In this document: positions 48,464 to 57,746 of the stretch, one piece after another
Position numbering within the stretch: the stretch's first letter is position 1
Layout: each line of letters opens with the position of its first letter
Assembly: GCF_000252995.1 (NCBI RefSeq)
Contig: NC_015761.1
Coordinates: 3,720,001-3,784,000 of the forward strand
Source: Salmonella bongori NCTC 12419
GTDB lineage: Bacteria > Pseudomonadota > Gammaproteobacteria > Enterobacterales > Enterobacteriaceae
Reading direction: 5' to 3'
Length of the DNA: 64,000 nt
Position numbers and translations under genes: made by a program
The notes under the pieces: model-generated
Told to the model about the DNA's origin: nothing
Databases searched by the model: none
Seen by the model: only the letters and a program-made list of their open reading frames with translations

Positions 48464-49456
48464 ATGAAAACCGCTTACATTGCCAAACAACGCCAAATTA
48501 GCTTCGTGAAATCTCACTTTTCTCGCCAACTGGAAGAGCGTCTGGGTCTGATTGAAGTCCAGGCGCCGATCTTAAGCCGCGTAGGAGATGGCACGCAGGA
48601 TAACTTGTCTGGCTGTGAAAAAGCGGTACAGGTAAAAGTGAAAGCGTTGCCTGACGCCCAGTTCGAAGTGGTACATTCACTGGCGAAGTGGAAACGCCAA
48701 ACCCTGGGGCAGCATGACTTCAGCGCCGGAGAAGGGCTGTACACGCACATGAAAGCCCTTCGCCCCGATGAAGACCGTCTCTCCCCGCTCCACTCGGTCT
48801 ATGTGGATCAGTGGGACTGGGAGCGTGTGATGGGCGATGGCGAGCGCCAATTTTCCACCCTGAAAAGCACAGTAGAGGCTATATGGGCAGGAATTAAGGC
48901 GACGGAAGCGGAAGTGCATAAACAGTTTGGTCTGGCACCGTTCCTGCCGGATCAGATCCATTTCGTTCACAGTCAGGAACTGCTGGCGCGTTTCCCGGAT
49001 CTGGATGCGAAAGGGCGCGAACGCGCGATCGCCAAAGAACTTGGTGCCGTTTTCCTGGTGGGGATAGGCGGTAAACTAAGCGATGGCCACCGCCATGATG
49101 TACGCGCGCCGGATTATGATGACTGGAGCTCCGCATCTGAGCTGGGCTACGCCGGTCTGAACGGCGATATCCTGGTGTGGAACCCGGTGCTGGAAGATGC
49201 GTTTGAGCTTTCCTCTATGGGTATCCGCGTAGATGCCGATACGCTGATGCGCCAGCTGGCGTTGACCGGTGATGAAGATCGCCTGCAACTGGAGTGGCAT
49301 CAGGCGCTGCTGCGCGGCGAAATGCCGCAGACCATCGGCGGCGGGATTGGGCAGTCGCGTCTGACGATGTTGCTGCTGCAATTGCCGCACATTGGCCAGG
49401 TGCAGTGTGGCGTATGGCCTGCGCAGGTGCGTGAAAGCATTCCTGCTATTTTATAA
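48464..49456 (+). CDS. asnA: Aspartate-ammonia ligase (asparagine synthetase A)
   Basis: 330 residues. Class II aaRS-like fold; starts [37 protein letters not shown] and contains [10 protein letters not shown] and [15 protein letters not shown] near the end. Makes Asn from Asp, NH3 and ATP. SD CAGGAG before ATG; divergent from asnC across 151 bp. Ends 4 bp from the convergent viaA stop. Confidence 0.99.
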
Positions 49457-49460
49457 GCGG

Positions 49461-50912
49461 TCAGCGCCGCCAGCGTCGCAGCAGGCGGCTTCGCATCCCG
49501 GTATCAAAGCGCCAGATATGATCGAAAATGCGCATGATGCCGGGTTTGCCGTGGGCTGACATCGCCACTGCATGGAATCGGTGCTGGTGAAGGCGCTGCA
49601 ACTCTTCCACCTTACTTACGACATCGTCCGGCAAGCGCTGGGCGATAAAATCCGAAATGACCACCGTATCGGCATCAAACCATTCTCTTTCCTGCATACG
49701 CTCAATAATGGCGCGAAAACAGCTGGCAATATCGGTTCCGCCGCGAAAACGTTGGCTTAAAAAGCGGATGGCCTGTTCAATACCCTCCGGGCCGGATAGC
49801 TCGTAGCGCACCACTTCACTGGAAAACAGCATAATAAAACAGCGGCGGTTATCCGCCAGCGCAACGCGCATCAACGCCAGGCAGAACGCTTTTGCGCACT
49901 GCTCGTTAAATCCGCCCATTGAACCTGAGGTGTCCACGCAGACAATAAACGGCCCGCGTGGCTGCTCGTCGACGTCCTGGTGAACCACGGGGCGCTCGGT
50001 GACTTTTTCTCGCCAGGCCTCGCCGTGCAGACGATAGGTGAGAAGTTGTTTTTCCACCAGCCGGCGGTAGAACTCATATTCCAGTTCGGTGATACCGAGC
50101 GTTGCCAGTTCCGGCGGTAACAGGCGCAGGATATCGTTGCTTTGCTGAATACCGTCGACCTGCTCAGGCACTGTAGCGGGTTCGCGTACCAGAGTACGAA
50201 AGGTTTCCATCGGCGCGTCTTTTTTCGGCACCGATTTGGCCTCCCGGGAGCGCCCCAGTTGTTCCGCCAGCTGCTTTAATTCCGGCTGGTCAGCAAGAAA
50301 TTCGCCGTATTTTACGATCAGTTGATAATCGCCGCGTTTAAGCTGGCCCGCACTCATATCCCACAGGCGGCCAGCGGCATTATCATTTTCCGCCAGTGCT
50401 GGTTCCAGTTGCCCGCTCAGCGTCATACGTTCCTGAACTTCACTGAGCAATTGCTCACGTTCTTCTTCCAGTAAGTGCTGGTTTAAGGTAGTGGCCTGCA
50501 CGACCAGACTTAATCGCCAGCGTTGTAAAAAAAGCGTGTGCAGCGCGGGGGTAAAGGCACTGTTGCTTTCTACTAATTGCTGCGCCTGTACAGCGTAAGG
50601 TGACTGTAGACGATGGAGTAACGCCAGTATTTGCGGTAATTGCACGATGAGCTGTGGCGTGGAGAGGAGTTGGCTTTGTTGATAGCACATGACCTCTTTC
50701 GTCAGTTCCGGTGGAACGCGCGCACCTTTAAGTCGACTGCGTAGCGCTTCTCGCCAGCGTGGGATGTCGGCAGTAATGGCGTTTTTTAAGCGCGGGAACT
50801 TTTCAAAGAAAACGGCCAGTTGCGGGGAAGCCAATAGCGTAAGGATGACCTCTTCGACCATCCCCTCTTCGCTGACGGCCAGCATGACGTTTAACGTATC
50901 CAGCGTCAGCAT
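49461..50912 (-). CDS. viaA: ViaA, vWA-domain partner of RavA
   Basis: 483 residues. C-terminal von Willebrand A domain with MIDAS motif FIVCVDTSGSMGGFNE (about 322-337) and the later TDIASCF. Helical N-terminal half. With RavA it forms a chaperone-like MoxR complex linked to aminoglycoside sensitivity and respiratory complexes. Starts inside the 3' end of ravA (7-nt overlap). Confidence 0.97.
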   Translation of the reverse strand: MLTLDTLNVMLAVSEEGMVEEVILTLLASPQLAVFFEKFPRLKNAITADIPRWREALRSRLKGARVPPELTKEVMCYQQSQLLSTPQLIVQLPQILALLHRLQSPYAVQAQQLVESNSAFTPALHTLFLQRWRLSLVVQATTLNQHLLEEEREQLLSEVQERMTLSGQLEPALAENDNAAGRLWDMSAGQLKRGDYQLIVKYGEFLADQPELKQLAEQLGRSREAKSVPKKDAPMETFRTLVREPATVPEQVDGIQQSNDILRLLPPELATLGITELEYEFYRRLVEKQLLTYRLHGEAWREKVTERPVVHQDVDEQPRGPFIVCVDTSGSMGGFNEQCAKAFCLALMRVALADNRRCFIMLFSSEVVRYELSGPEGIEQAIRFLSQRFRGGTDIASCFRAIIERMQEREWFDADTVVISDFIAQRLPDDVVSKVEELQRLHQHRFHAVAMSAHGKPGIMRIFDHIWRFDTGMRSRLLRRWRR

Positions 50913-52408
50913 TGTTGTGCCTGGCGGATCTGTTCTCCTACGTCCTGCAGGCTGGCCTCAATGCGCCCTAACCAGTCGCTGTGAATAAACAGACAATGCT
51001 GCTGTTCGCTGAAGCGGGTATGCTGCTGCCGCCAGTCGCTTTCTAACGCTTCCAGCTGCTGTTTAATTTCTGCAGGCATACTGTCTTCAGCTGATCCTGA
51101 CAACGCCAGGCGAGTACCTTGTAAACTGATGTCGCGCACCATCAGATGTTGGGCGTTATCGACTTCCATGTTCAGCGTTTGGGCAAAGCCGATCCCATTC
51201 AGTTTGCCGCGGATCTCGCCCTCGCCGCCTTTGGTCAGCCAAATTTCCAGCGCGCTGCGTTCAAAAGTAATATGGATCACTTCCATATCGTGCAGTTTTA
51301 GCGGTTTTTGCAGCAGTAACGTCAACGTTGGCGCATTGGCTTCCGGTGGTAAAGCGTAATGCGGGCGACGACTGAACATTCCGCCTTGCTTAATGACGGT
51401 GAACGCGCTTTTATCGCTTTGCTGTTGTTGCAACTGGAGGCGACGCTGGACGATACCGCCGAGGCGAGTCAGCATGGCCTGCTGCTGCCAGGCGTGTCCG
51501 GTCATCAATATTTCCAGTTGCTGTTGCATGAGATTCAGACTCTGCGCGTCATACCACAGGCAATCTTTTAGCAGGATAAGGTCAATCGGCGCAACCGCGT
51601 CGCGTCCGCTAAAGAAGGCGCTGGCCTGTAACAGGCGGATGGCTTTCTTCCAGCGACGGTCGGAGACATAAGGCGCATTCGGCAAATTATCCAGCTGTTG
51701 GCGCAGAGTAAATATCAGCTCAAAGACCGGATCAGGGAGTGAAATCGCGCCGATATCCTTTTGCCACTGTTGATATTCTTCGTCGCTAACCTGTAACGAG
51801 GCGGGGACCGGGTTATCGCTCTCATCCTGTTGACTAACCAGCATGGAGCGGAAATTGGCTTTATCCTGAACTTTATCCAGCCACAGGCGAATCAGCATTC
51901 GGTCATATAATGCTTCCAGACTACTGTCTGCTTCCGGCAATTCGTTAGAGGCGGCTACCAGTAGACGCATCGGAATTTTTTCTTCATACGCGCCATTACG
52001 AAAATGGCGTTCATTGATGGCAGTCAGTAGGGTGTTCAAAATCGCCGGACCCGCTTTCCAGATCTCATCGAGAAAGACGATTTCGGCCTCCGGAAGATAG
52101 CCTGCGGTCAGGCGCTCGTAGCGGCCTTCATCTTTCAGCGCCTGGATAGAGAGCGGCCCAAAGACCTCTTCTGGCGTGGAAAAGCGCGTCATGAGATATT
52201 CAAAAGCACGGGCGCGCTGGAAAGCAAACTTCAGGCGGCGGGCTATCAGACTCTTGGCGATACCGGGCGGGCCCAGCAAAAAGACGCTTTCACCGCTTAG
52301 CGCCGCCAGCAGACAAAGGCGTATGGCGTGACTACGTTCATACAGCCCCTTTTCCAGGGCGCTGCTCAGGCGGGAAATTCTTTCCGCTAATAAATGTGGG
52401 TGAGCCAT
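50906..52408 (-). CDS. ravA: RavA, MoxR-family AAA+ ATPase
   Basis: 500 residues from ATG at 52408 (AHPHLLAERISRLSSALEKGLYER), the family start; the frame is open 11 codons upstream. Walker A GPPGIAKS (about 46-53), Walker B IVFLDEIWKAG, sensor ASNELPEADSS. The C-terminal LARA region binds LdcI (CadA-related lysine decarboxylase) in E. coli. Operon ravA-viaA. Confidence 0.97.
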   Translation of the reverse strand: MAHPHLLAERISRLSSALEKGLYERSHAIRLCLLAALSGESVFLLGPPGIAKSLIARRLKFAFQRARAFEYLMTRFSTPEEVFGPLSIQALKDEGRYERLTAGYLPEAEIVFLDEIWKAGPAILNTLLTAINERHFRNGAYEEKIPMRLLVAASNELPEADSSLEALYDRMLIRLWLDKVQDKANFRSMLVSQQDESDNPVPASLQVSDEEYQQWQKDIGAISLPDPVFELIFTLRQQLDNLPNAPYVSDRRWKKAIRLLQASAFFSGRDAVAPIDLILLKDCLWYDAQSLNLMQQQLEILMTGHAWQQQAMLTRLGGIVQRRLQLQQQQSDKSAFTVIKQGGMFSRRPHYALPPEANAPTLTLLLQKPLKLHDMEVIHITFERSALEIWLTKGGEGEIRGKLNGIGFAQTLNMEVDNAQHLMVRDISLQGTRLALSGSAEDSMPAEIKQQLEALESDWRQQHTRFSEQQHCLFIHSDWLGRIEASLQDVGEQIRQAQQC

Positions 52409-52441
52409 AATAAAGAGGCGTCCTTTCGTCAAATGGATCAT

Positions 52442-52756
52442 GCTAATTGCGAGTATAGACGTTTCACCACCTGGGCTGTAATCGTCTGAAACGCTGTTTA
52501 TTTTTCTTTGAGCCAGGTTAATCTGGCTTCATTTAGGGGTACGATTTTATGATTAATCGTGCATACTGTGCGCTTTTTTGTGGGCCAAGGGACTAAGCAC
52601 ACATTTCATATCTATACACTAACTCATTCAAACTACATCAAGGCGGCAAAGGAGTGAATCCCCTGGCACTGACATTAATAAGGTGACTGGGGTAAACGAA
52701 TGCAGCCGACAAGGAGGTAGCGAGAAGGGTGAGTTGTATAAACGAAAGATGAGTCT
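52442..52756 (+). promoter_or_regulatory. Long structured leader of kup
   Basis: 315 bp without a gene. Hairpin CCCCTGGCAC (52660-52669) / GTGACTGGGG (52683-52692), 8 of 10 paired, 13-nt loop, within an outer CGGC (52644-52647) / GCCG (52705-52708) helix. Purine-rich asymmetric linkers AAAGGAGTGAAT and TAAACGAATGCA flank it. A 6-codon ORF ATG-CAG-CCG-ACA-AGG-AGG-TAG lies at 52700-52720, and ATG-AGT-CTA-TGA at 52749-52760 overlaps the kup start. Looks like a cis-regulatory RNA; no known class assigned. Confidence 0.5.
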
Positions 52757-54625
52757 ATGAGCACTGATAATAAGCAATCGTTGCCTGCGATTACCCTCGC
52801 AGCTATTGGGGTTGTCTACGGTGATATTGGTACCAGCCCACTTTATACGCTTCGTGAATGTTTGTCCGGCCAGTTTGGTTTTGGCGTTGAACGGGATGCC
52901 GTGTTTGGTTTCCTGTCGCTAATCTTCTGGCTACTCATCTTTGTGGTTTCTATCAAATATCTCACCTTCGTTATGCGCGCCGATAACGCGGGAGAAGGCG
53001 GGATTTTAACGTTGATGTCGCTTGCCGGACGGAATACCTCGGCACGCACTACATCTATGTTAGTTATCATGGGATTGATAGGCGGCAGCTTCTTCTATGG
53101 CGAAGTGGTCATTACACCGGCGATTTCGGTGATGTCGGCTATTGAAGGTCTGGAGATTGTCGCGCCGCAGTTAGATACCTGGATTGTTCCACTCTCTATT
53201 ATTGTGTTGACGCTGCTGTTTATGATTCAGAAACACGGTACGGGGATGGTGGGGAAACTCTTCGCGCCGATCATGCTGGCCTGGTTTTTAATCCTGGCGG
53301 TACTTGGTTTACGCAGTATTATCGCCAATCCTGAAGTGTTACATGCGCTTAATCCTGTCTGGGCGGTACATTTTTTCCTTGAATACAAGACCGTGTCGTT
53401 TATCGCCCTGGGGGCGGTTGTGCTGTCGATTACCGGCGTGGAGGCGCTATACGCCGATATGGGACACTTCGGTAAATTCCCGATCCGTCTGGCGTGGTTT
53501 ACTGTGGTATTGCCGTCGTTAGTGCTTAATTACTTTGGTCAGGGCGCATTGCTATTAAAGCATCCGGAAGCGATTAAAAATCCTTTCTTTCTGCTGGCGC
53601 CGGACTGGGCATTAATTCCGTTGCTAATTCTGGCCGCGCTGGCGACCGTTATCGCCTCTCAGGCGGTCATTTCCGGCGTCTTTTCGCTGACGCGTCAGGC
53701 CGTACGCCTTGGTTATTTGTCGCCGATGCGCATTATTCATACCTCCGAGATGGAGTCTGGTCAGATCTATATTCCTTTCGTCAACTGGTTGCTTTATTTC
53801 GCGGTAGTGGTTGTCATTGTCAGCTTTGAACATTCCAGTAACCTGGCTGCCGCCTATGGTATTGCTGTGACGGGGACGATGGTGTTGACATCCATTCTCT
53901 CTACAACCGTGGCGCGTAAGAACTGGCACTGGAATAAATATTTTGTCGCGCTGATCCTGGTCGCATTCCTGTGTGTGGATATTCCGCTGTTTTCGGCTAA
54001 CCTCGATAAATTGTTATCCGGTGGTTGGCTACCGCTGAGTCTGGGCCTGATCATGTTCACGATCATGACGACCTGGAAGAGCGAGCGTTTCCGTCTGTTG
54101 CGCCGTATGCATGAACATGGTAATTCGCTGGAAGCGATGATTGCCTCTCTGGAGAAATCACCACCGGTCCGGGTGCCGGGCACTGCTGTATACATGTCGC
54201 GCGCGCTCAATGTGATCCCCTTTGCTTTACTGCATAACCTGAAGCACAACAAAGTGTTGCATGAGCGCGTAATTTTACTGACGTTACGTACGGAAGATGC
54301 GCCTTATGTACATAATGTTCGCCGGGTACAGATTGAGCAACTGTCTCCAACCTTCTGGCGCGTGGTGGCCAGTTACGGCTGGCGTGAAACGCCAAATGTG
54401 GAGGAGGTGTTCCACCGCTGTGGTCTGGAAGGACTTAGCTGCCGGATGATGGAAACGTCATTCTTTATGTCGCACGAGTCGTTGATCGTCGGCAAACGGC
54501 CGTGGTATTTGCGTTTGCGCGGCAAGCTGTATTTGTTGTTGCAACGCAACGCCCTACGCGCGCCGGATCAGTTTGAGATCCCGCCTAACCGCGTGATTGA
54601 ATTAGGAACGCAGGTCGAGATTTAA
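52757..54625 (+). CDS. kup: Low-affinity K+:H+ symporter Kup
   Basis: 622 residues. About 12 TM segments in the first 440 residues with AAIGVVYGDIGTSPLYTLRE (about 15-34) and GGSFFYGEVVITPAISVMSA, then a cytoplasmic C-terminal domain. Constitutive K+ (and Cs+) uptake at low pH. The start codon has only a weak SD (GATGAG), while a consensus AGGAGG lies about 40 nt upstream in the leader. Confidence 0.98.
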   Translation: MSTDNKQSLPAITLAAIGVVYGDIGTSPLYTLRECLSGQFGFGVERDAVFGFLSLIFWLLIFVVSIKYLTFVMRADNAGEGGILTLMSLAGRNTSARTTSMLVIMGLIGGSFFYGEVVITPAISVMSAIEGLEIVAPQLDTWIVPLSIIVLTLLFMIQKHGTGMVGKLFAPIMLAWFLILAVLGLRSIIANPEVLHALNPVWAVHFFLEYKTVSFIALGAVVLSITGVEALYADMGHFGKFPIRLAWFTVVLPSLVLNYFGQGALLLKHPEAIKNPFFLLAPDWALIPLLILAALATVIASQAVISGVFSLTRQAVRLGYLSPMRIIHTSEMESGQIYIPFVNWLLYFAVVVVIVSFEHSSNLAAAYGIAVTGTMVLTSILSTTVARKNWHWNKYFVALILVAFLCVDIPLFSANLDKLLSGGWLPLSLGLIMFTIMTTWKSERFRLLRRMHEHGNSLEAMIASLEKSPPVRVPGTAVYMSRALNVIPFALLHNLKHNKVLHERVILLTLRTEDAPYVHNVRRVQIEQLSPTFWRVVASYGWRETPNVEEVFHRCGLEGLSCRMMETSFFMSHESLIVGKRPWYLRLRGKLYLLLQRNALRAPDQFEIPPNRVIELGTQVEI

Positions 54626-54639
54626 TCCCTCATCACTAT

Positions 54640-54666
54640 GCCGGGTAGCGCTTCGGCTCGCCCGGC
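54640..54666 (+). terminator. Hairpin after kup
   Basis: GCCGGG (54640-54645) / CCCGGC (54661-54666) with an inner AGC/GCT stem; no U-tract, so possibly a transcript 3'-end stabiliser. Confidence 0.4.
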
Positions 54667-54708
54667 TCATCCAATCGCCATCTGGCGATTACTTCACTTT
54701 ATCTCACG

Positions 54709-54804
54709 TAGCGAAACGTTTCGACGCCGATCACAATTCTGTTACGCCATGATGGTTTTATGAACACGTTCGGGATTACACTGCGGCCAGCGAAACGTTT
54801 CGCT
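54709..54804 (+). promoter_or_regulatory. rbs operon promoter with two RbsR operators
   Basis: Operator near the start: AGCGAAACGTTTCGCT (54789-54804), perfect palindrome. A second site AGCGAAACGTTTCGAC (54710-54725) is centred 79 bp upstream. A -10-like TACACT (54777-54782) puts the start inside the downstream operator. RbsR (59703-60701) is the LacI-type repressor released by ribose. Confidence 0.8.
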
Positions 54805-54818
54805 AGTGGAGCAAAAAA

Positions 54819-55238
54819 ATGAAGAAAGGCACCGTACTCAACTCTGAAATTTCGTCGGTCATTTCCCGTCTGGGGCATACCGATACTCTGGTGATCTGTG
54901 ATGCGGGTTTACCCATTCCGCATAGCACCACGCGTATCGATATGGCATTAACCCAGGGCGTACCTTCTTTTATGCAGGTGGTGGATGTTGTGACCCGGGA
55001 AATGCAGGTTGAGGCGGCGATTATCGCAGCGGAAATCAAACAACATAATCCGCAGCTCCATGAAACGTTGCTCACTCATATTGAGCAACTGCAGCAACAC
55101 CAGGGAAATACCATTAAAATTAGTTATACGACACACGAACAATTTAAAAAATTGACCGCAGACAGTCAGGCGGTAATTCGCAGCGGGGAGTGTTCCCCGT
55201 TTGCGAATGTCATTCTTTGCGCAGGCGTCACCTTCTGA
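54819..55238 (+). CDS. rbsD: D-ribose pyranase RbsD
   Basis: 139 residues, family length. Interconverts beta-pyranose and furanose ribose. Catalytic His in LGHTDTLVICDAGLPIP (about 20), DVVTREMQVEAAIIAAE in the core, CANVILCAGVTF-like end (FANVILCAGVTF). First gene of rbsDACBKR. Confidence 0.98.
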   Translation: MKKGTVLNSEISSVISRLGHTDTLVICDAGLPIPHSTTRIDMALTQGVPSFMQVVDVVTREMQVEAAIIAAEIKQHNPQLHETLLTHIEQLQQHQGNTIKISYTTHEQFKKLTADSQAVIRSGECSPFANVILCAGVTF

Positions 55239-55245
55239 GGTCGTT

Positions 55246-56751
55246 ATGGACGCATTATTGCAACTCAAAGGGATCGATAAAGCGTTCCCCGGTGTGAAAG
55301 CACTCTCCGGCGCCGCGTTAAACGTTTACCCTGGCCGCGTCATGGCGCTGGTGGGAGAAAACGGCGCGGGTAAATCCACCATGATGAAAGTGTTAACCGG
55401 CATCTATACGCGAGATGCGGGATCTTTGTTGTGGTTGGGGAAAGAGACTACCTTTAACGGGCCGAAATCATCTCAGGAAGCCGGAATCGGCATCATCCAC
55501 CAGGAACTAAACCTAATCCCACAGTTGACCATTGCGGAAAATATCTTTCTCGGGCGCGAGTTTGTTAATCGTTTTGGCAAAATTGACTGGAAAATAATGT
55601 ATGCCGAAGCGGACAAACTGCTGGCGAAGCTGAATCTGCGCTTTAAGAGTGATCGTCTGGTGGGCGAGTTATCGATTGGCGATCAGCAGATGGTGGAAAT
55701 CGCCAAGGTGCTGAGCTTTGAATCCAAAGTCATCATTATGGACGAACCGACCGATGCACTGACCGATACCGAAACCGAGTCGCTGTTCCATGTGATCCGT
55801 GAGCTCAAGTCGCAGGGGCGCGGCATTGTCTATATCTCCCACCGTATGAAAGAGATTTTCGAAATCTGTGATGACGTGACAGTCTTTCGTGATGGGCAGT
55901 TTATCGCCGAGCGTGAAGTGGCCACGTTAACCGAAGATTCTCTTATCGAAATGATGGTGGGACGTAAGCTGGAAGATCAGTACCCGCATCTGGATAAAGC
56001 GCCTGGCGATATTCGCCTGAAGGTCGATAACCTGTGTGGGCCGGGCGTGAATGATGTTTCCTTTGTATTGCGCAAAGGTGAGATTCTGGGCGTTTCCGGT
56101 CTGATGGGGGCCGGGCGTACCGAGCTCATGAAAGTATTGTACGGTGCGATGCCTCGGACCAGTGGTTACGTGACGCTCGATGGACATGAGGTAGTGACGC
56201 GTTCTCCGCAGGACGGGTTGGCCAACGGCATCGTTTATATCTCTGAAGACCGTAAACGCGACGGACTGGTACTCGGCATGTCGGTCAAAGAGAATATGTC
56301 GTTGACTGCGCTGCGCTATTTCAGTCGCGCTGGCGGAAGCCTGAAACACAAAGATGAGCAGCAGGCGGTGGGGGATTTTATCCGTTTGTTCAACGTCAAA
56401 ACGCCGTCAATGGAGCAGGCGATAGGCCTGCTTTCCGGCGGTAATCAGCAAAAAGTAGCGATTGCCCGCGGTTTGATGACGCGCCCGAAAGTGCTCATTC
56501 TCGACGAGCCGACCCGCGGCGTGGACGTAGGCGCCAAGAAAGAGATTTACCAGCTTATCAACCAGTTTAAGGCCGACGGCCTGAGCATCATTCTGGTCTC
56601 ATCTGAGATGCCAGAAGTATTAGGCATGAGCGATCGCATCATCGTCATGCATGAAGGGCATCTCAGCGGTGAATTTACTCGCGAGCAGGCCACCCAGGAA
56701 GTGTTAATGGCTGCCGCTGTGGGCAAGCTTAATCGCGTGAATCAGGAGTAA
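55246..56751 (+). CDS. rbsA: Ribose ABC transporter ATPase RbsA (tandem NBDs)
   Basis: 501 residues from ATG at 55246 (DALLQLKGIDKAFPG). Two nucleotide-binding domains: the first has GENGAGKST, LSIGDQQMVEIAK and IIMDEPTDALTD; the second has a degenerate P-loop GLMGAGRTE with LSGGNQQKVAIARGL and LILDEPTRGVDVG. Seven bases from rbsD. Energises RbsC. Confidence 0.98.
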   Translation: MDALLQLKGIDKAFPGVKALSGAALNVYPGRVMALVGENGAGKSTMMKVLTGIYTRDAGSLLWLGKETTFNGPKSSQEAGIGIIHQELNLIPQLTIAENIFLGREFVNRFGKIDWKIMYAEADKLLAKLNLRFKSDRLVGELSIGDQQMVEIAKVLSFESKVIIMDEPTDALTDTETESLFHVIRELKSQGRGIVYISHRMKEIFEICDDVTVFRDGQFIAEREVATLTEDSLIEMMVGRKLEDQYPHLDKAPGDIRLKVDNLCGPGVNDVSFVLRKGEILGVSGLMGAGRTELMKVLYGAMPRTSGYVTLDGHEVVTRSPQDGLANGIVYISEDRKRDGLVLGMSVKENMSLTALRYFSRAGGSLKHKDEQQAVGDFIRLFNVKTPSMEQAIGLLSGGNQQKVAIARGLMTRPKVLILDEPTRGVDVGAKKEIYQLINQFKADGLSIILVSSEMPEVLGMSDRIIVMHEGHLSGEFTREQATQEVLMAAAVGKLNRVNQE

Positions 56752-56756
56752 AAAAG

Positions 56757-57722
56757 ATGACAACTCAGGCTGTTTCTGGTCGCCGTTATTTCACTAAAGC
56801 ATGGCTGATGGAGCAAAAATCGCTTATTGCCCTGCTGGTGCTGATCGCGATTGTTTCGACGTTGAGCCCCAACTTTTTTACCGTTAATAACTTATTTAAC
56901 ATTCTCCAGCAAACCTCCGTTAACGCCATTATGGCGGTCGGGATGACGTTGGTGATTCTGACCTCTGGGATCGATCTGTCCGTCGGTTCCCTGCTGGCGC
57001 TCACCGGCGCGGTTGCTGCTTCAATTGTTGGCATTGAGGTTAATGCGCTGGTGGCGGTTGCCGCCGCGCTGGCGCTGGGTGCCGCGATTGGCGCCGTCAC
57101 TGGCGTTATCGTCGCGAAAGGCCGCGTGCAGGCGTTTATCGCTACGTTGGTGATGATGTTGTTACTGCGCGGCGTGACGATGGTCTATACCAACGGTAGC
57201 CCGGTGAATACCGGCTTTACCGATAACGCCGATCTGTTTGGCTGGTTCGGTATCGGTCGTCCGTTGGGCGTTCCTACGCCGGTCTGGATCATGGCTATCG
57301 TCTTTATTGCCGCCTGGTATATGCTGCATCACACCCGGCTGGGGCGCTACATCTATGCACTGGGCGGTAACGAAGCGGCAACGCGTCTGTCTGGAATTAG
57401 CGTGAGCAAAGTAAAAATTATCGTTTACGCGCTTAGTGGGTTGACGGCGTCTCTGGCAGGCATCATTGAAGTGGCGCGCCTTTCTTCTGCGCAACCGACA
57501 GCCGGCACCGGCTATGAGCTGGATGCTATTGCTGCCGTTGTGCTGGGTGGTACCAGCCTGGCGGGCGGCAAAGGACGCATTGTTGGGACATTGATCGGCG
57601 CATTGATTCTCGGTTTCCTTAATAATGGTTTGAATTTGTTAGGTGTTTCCTCCTATTACCAGATGATCGTTAAAGCGGTGGTGATTTTGCTGGCGGTACT
57701 GGTAGACAACAAAAAGCAGTAA
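56757..57722 (+). CDS. rbsC: Ribose ABC transporter permease RbsC
   Basis: 321 residues, about 10 TM segments. Family EAA-like region GRYIYALGGNEAATRLSGISVSKVKI and LDAIAAVVLGGTSLAGGKGRIVGT. Five bases after rbsA. Confidence 0.98.
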   Translation: MTTQAVSGRRYFTKAWLMEQKSLIALLVLIAIVSTLSPNFFTVNNLFNILQQTSVNAIMAVGMTLVILTSGIDLSVGSLLALTGAVAASIVGIEVNALVAVAAALALGAAIGAVTGVIVAKGRVQAFIATLVMMLLLRGVTMVYTNGSPVNTGFTDNADLFGWFGIGRPLGVPTPVWIMAIVFIAAWYMLHHTRLGRYIYALGGNEAATRLSGISVSKVKIIVYALSGLTASLAGIIEVARLSSAQPTAGTGYELDAIAAVVLGGTSLAGGKGRIVGTLIGALILGFLNNGLNLLGVSSYYQMIVKAVVILLAVLVDNKKQ

Positions 57723-57746
57723 CAACGACTACAGGACATCTTAAAT

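Noticed and set aside
52640..52756. Assignment of the kup leader as an M-box Mg2+ riboswitch
   Set aside because: Only a short stretch resembles it; the conserved terminal M-box elements are missing.
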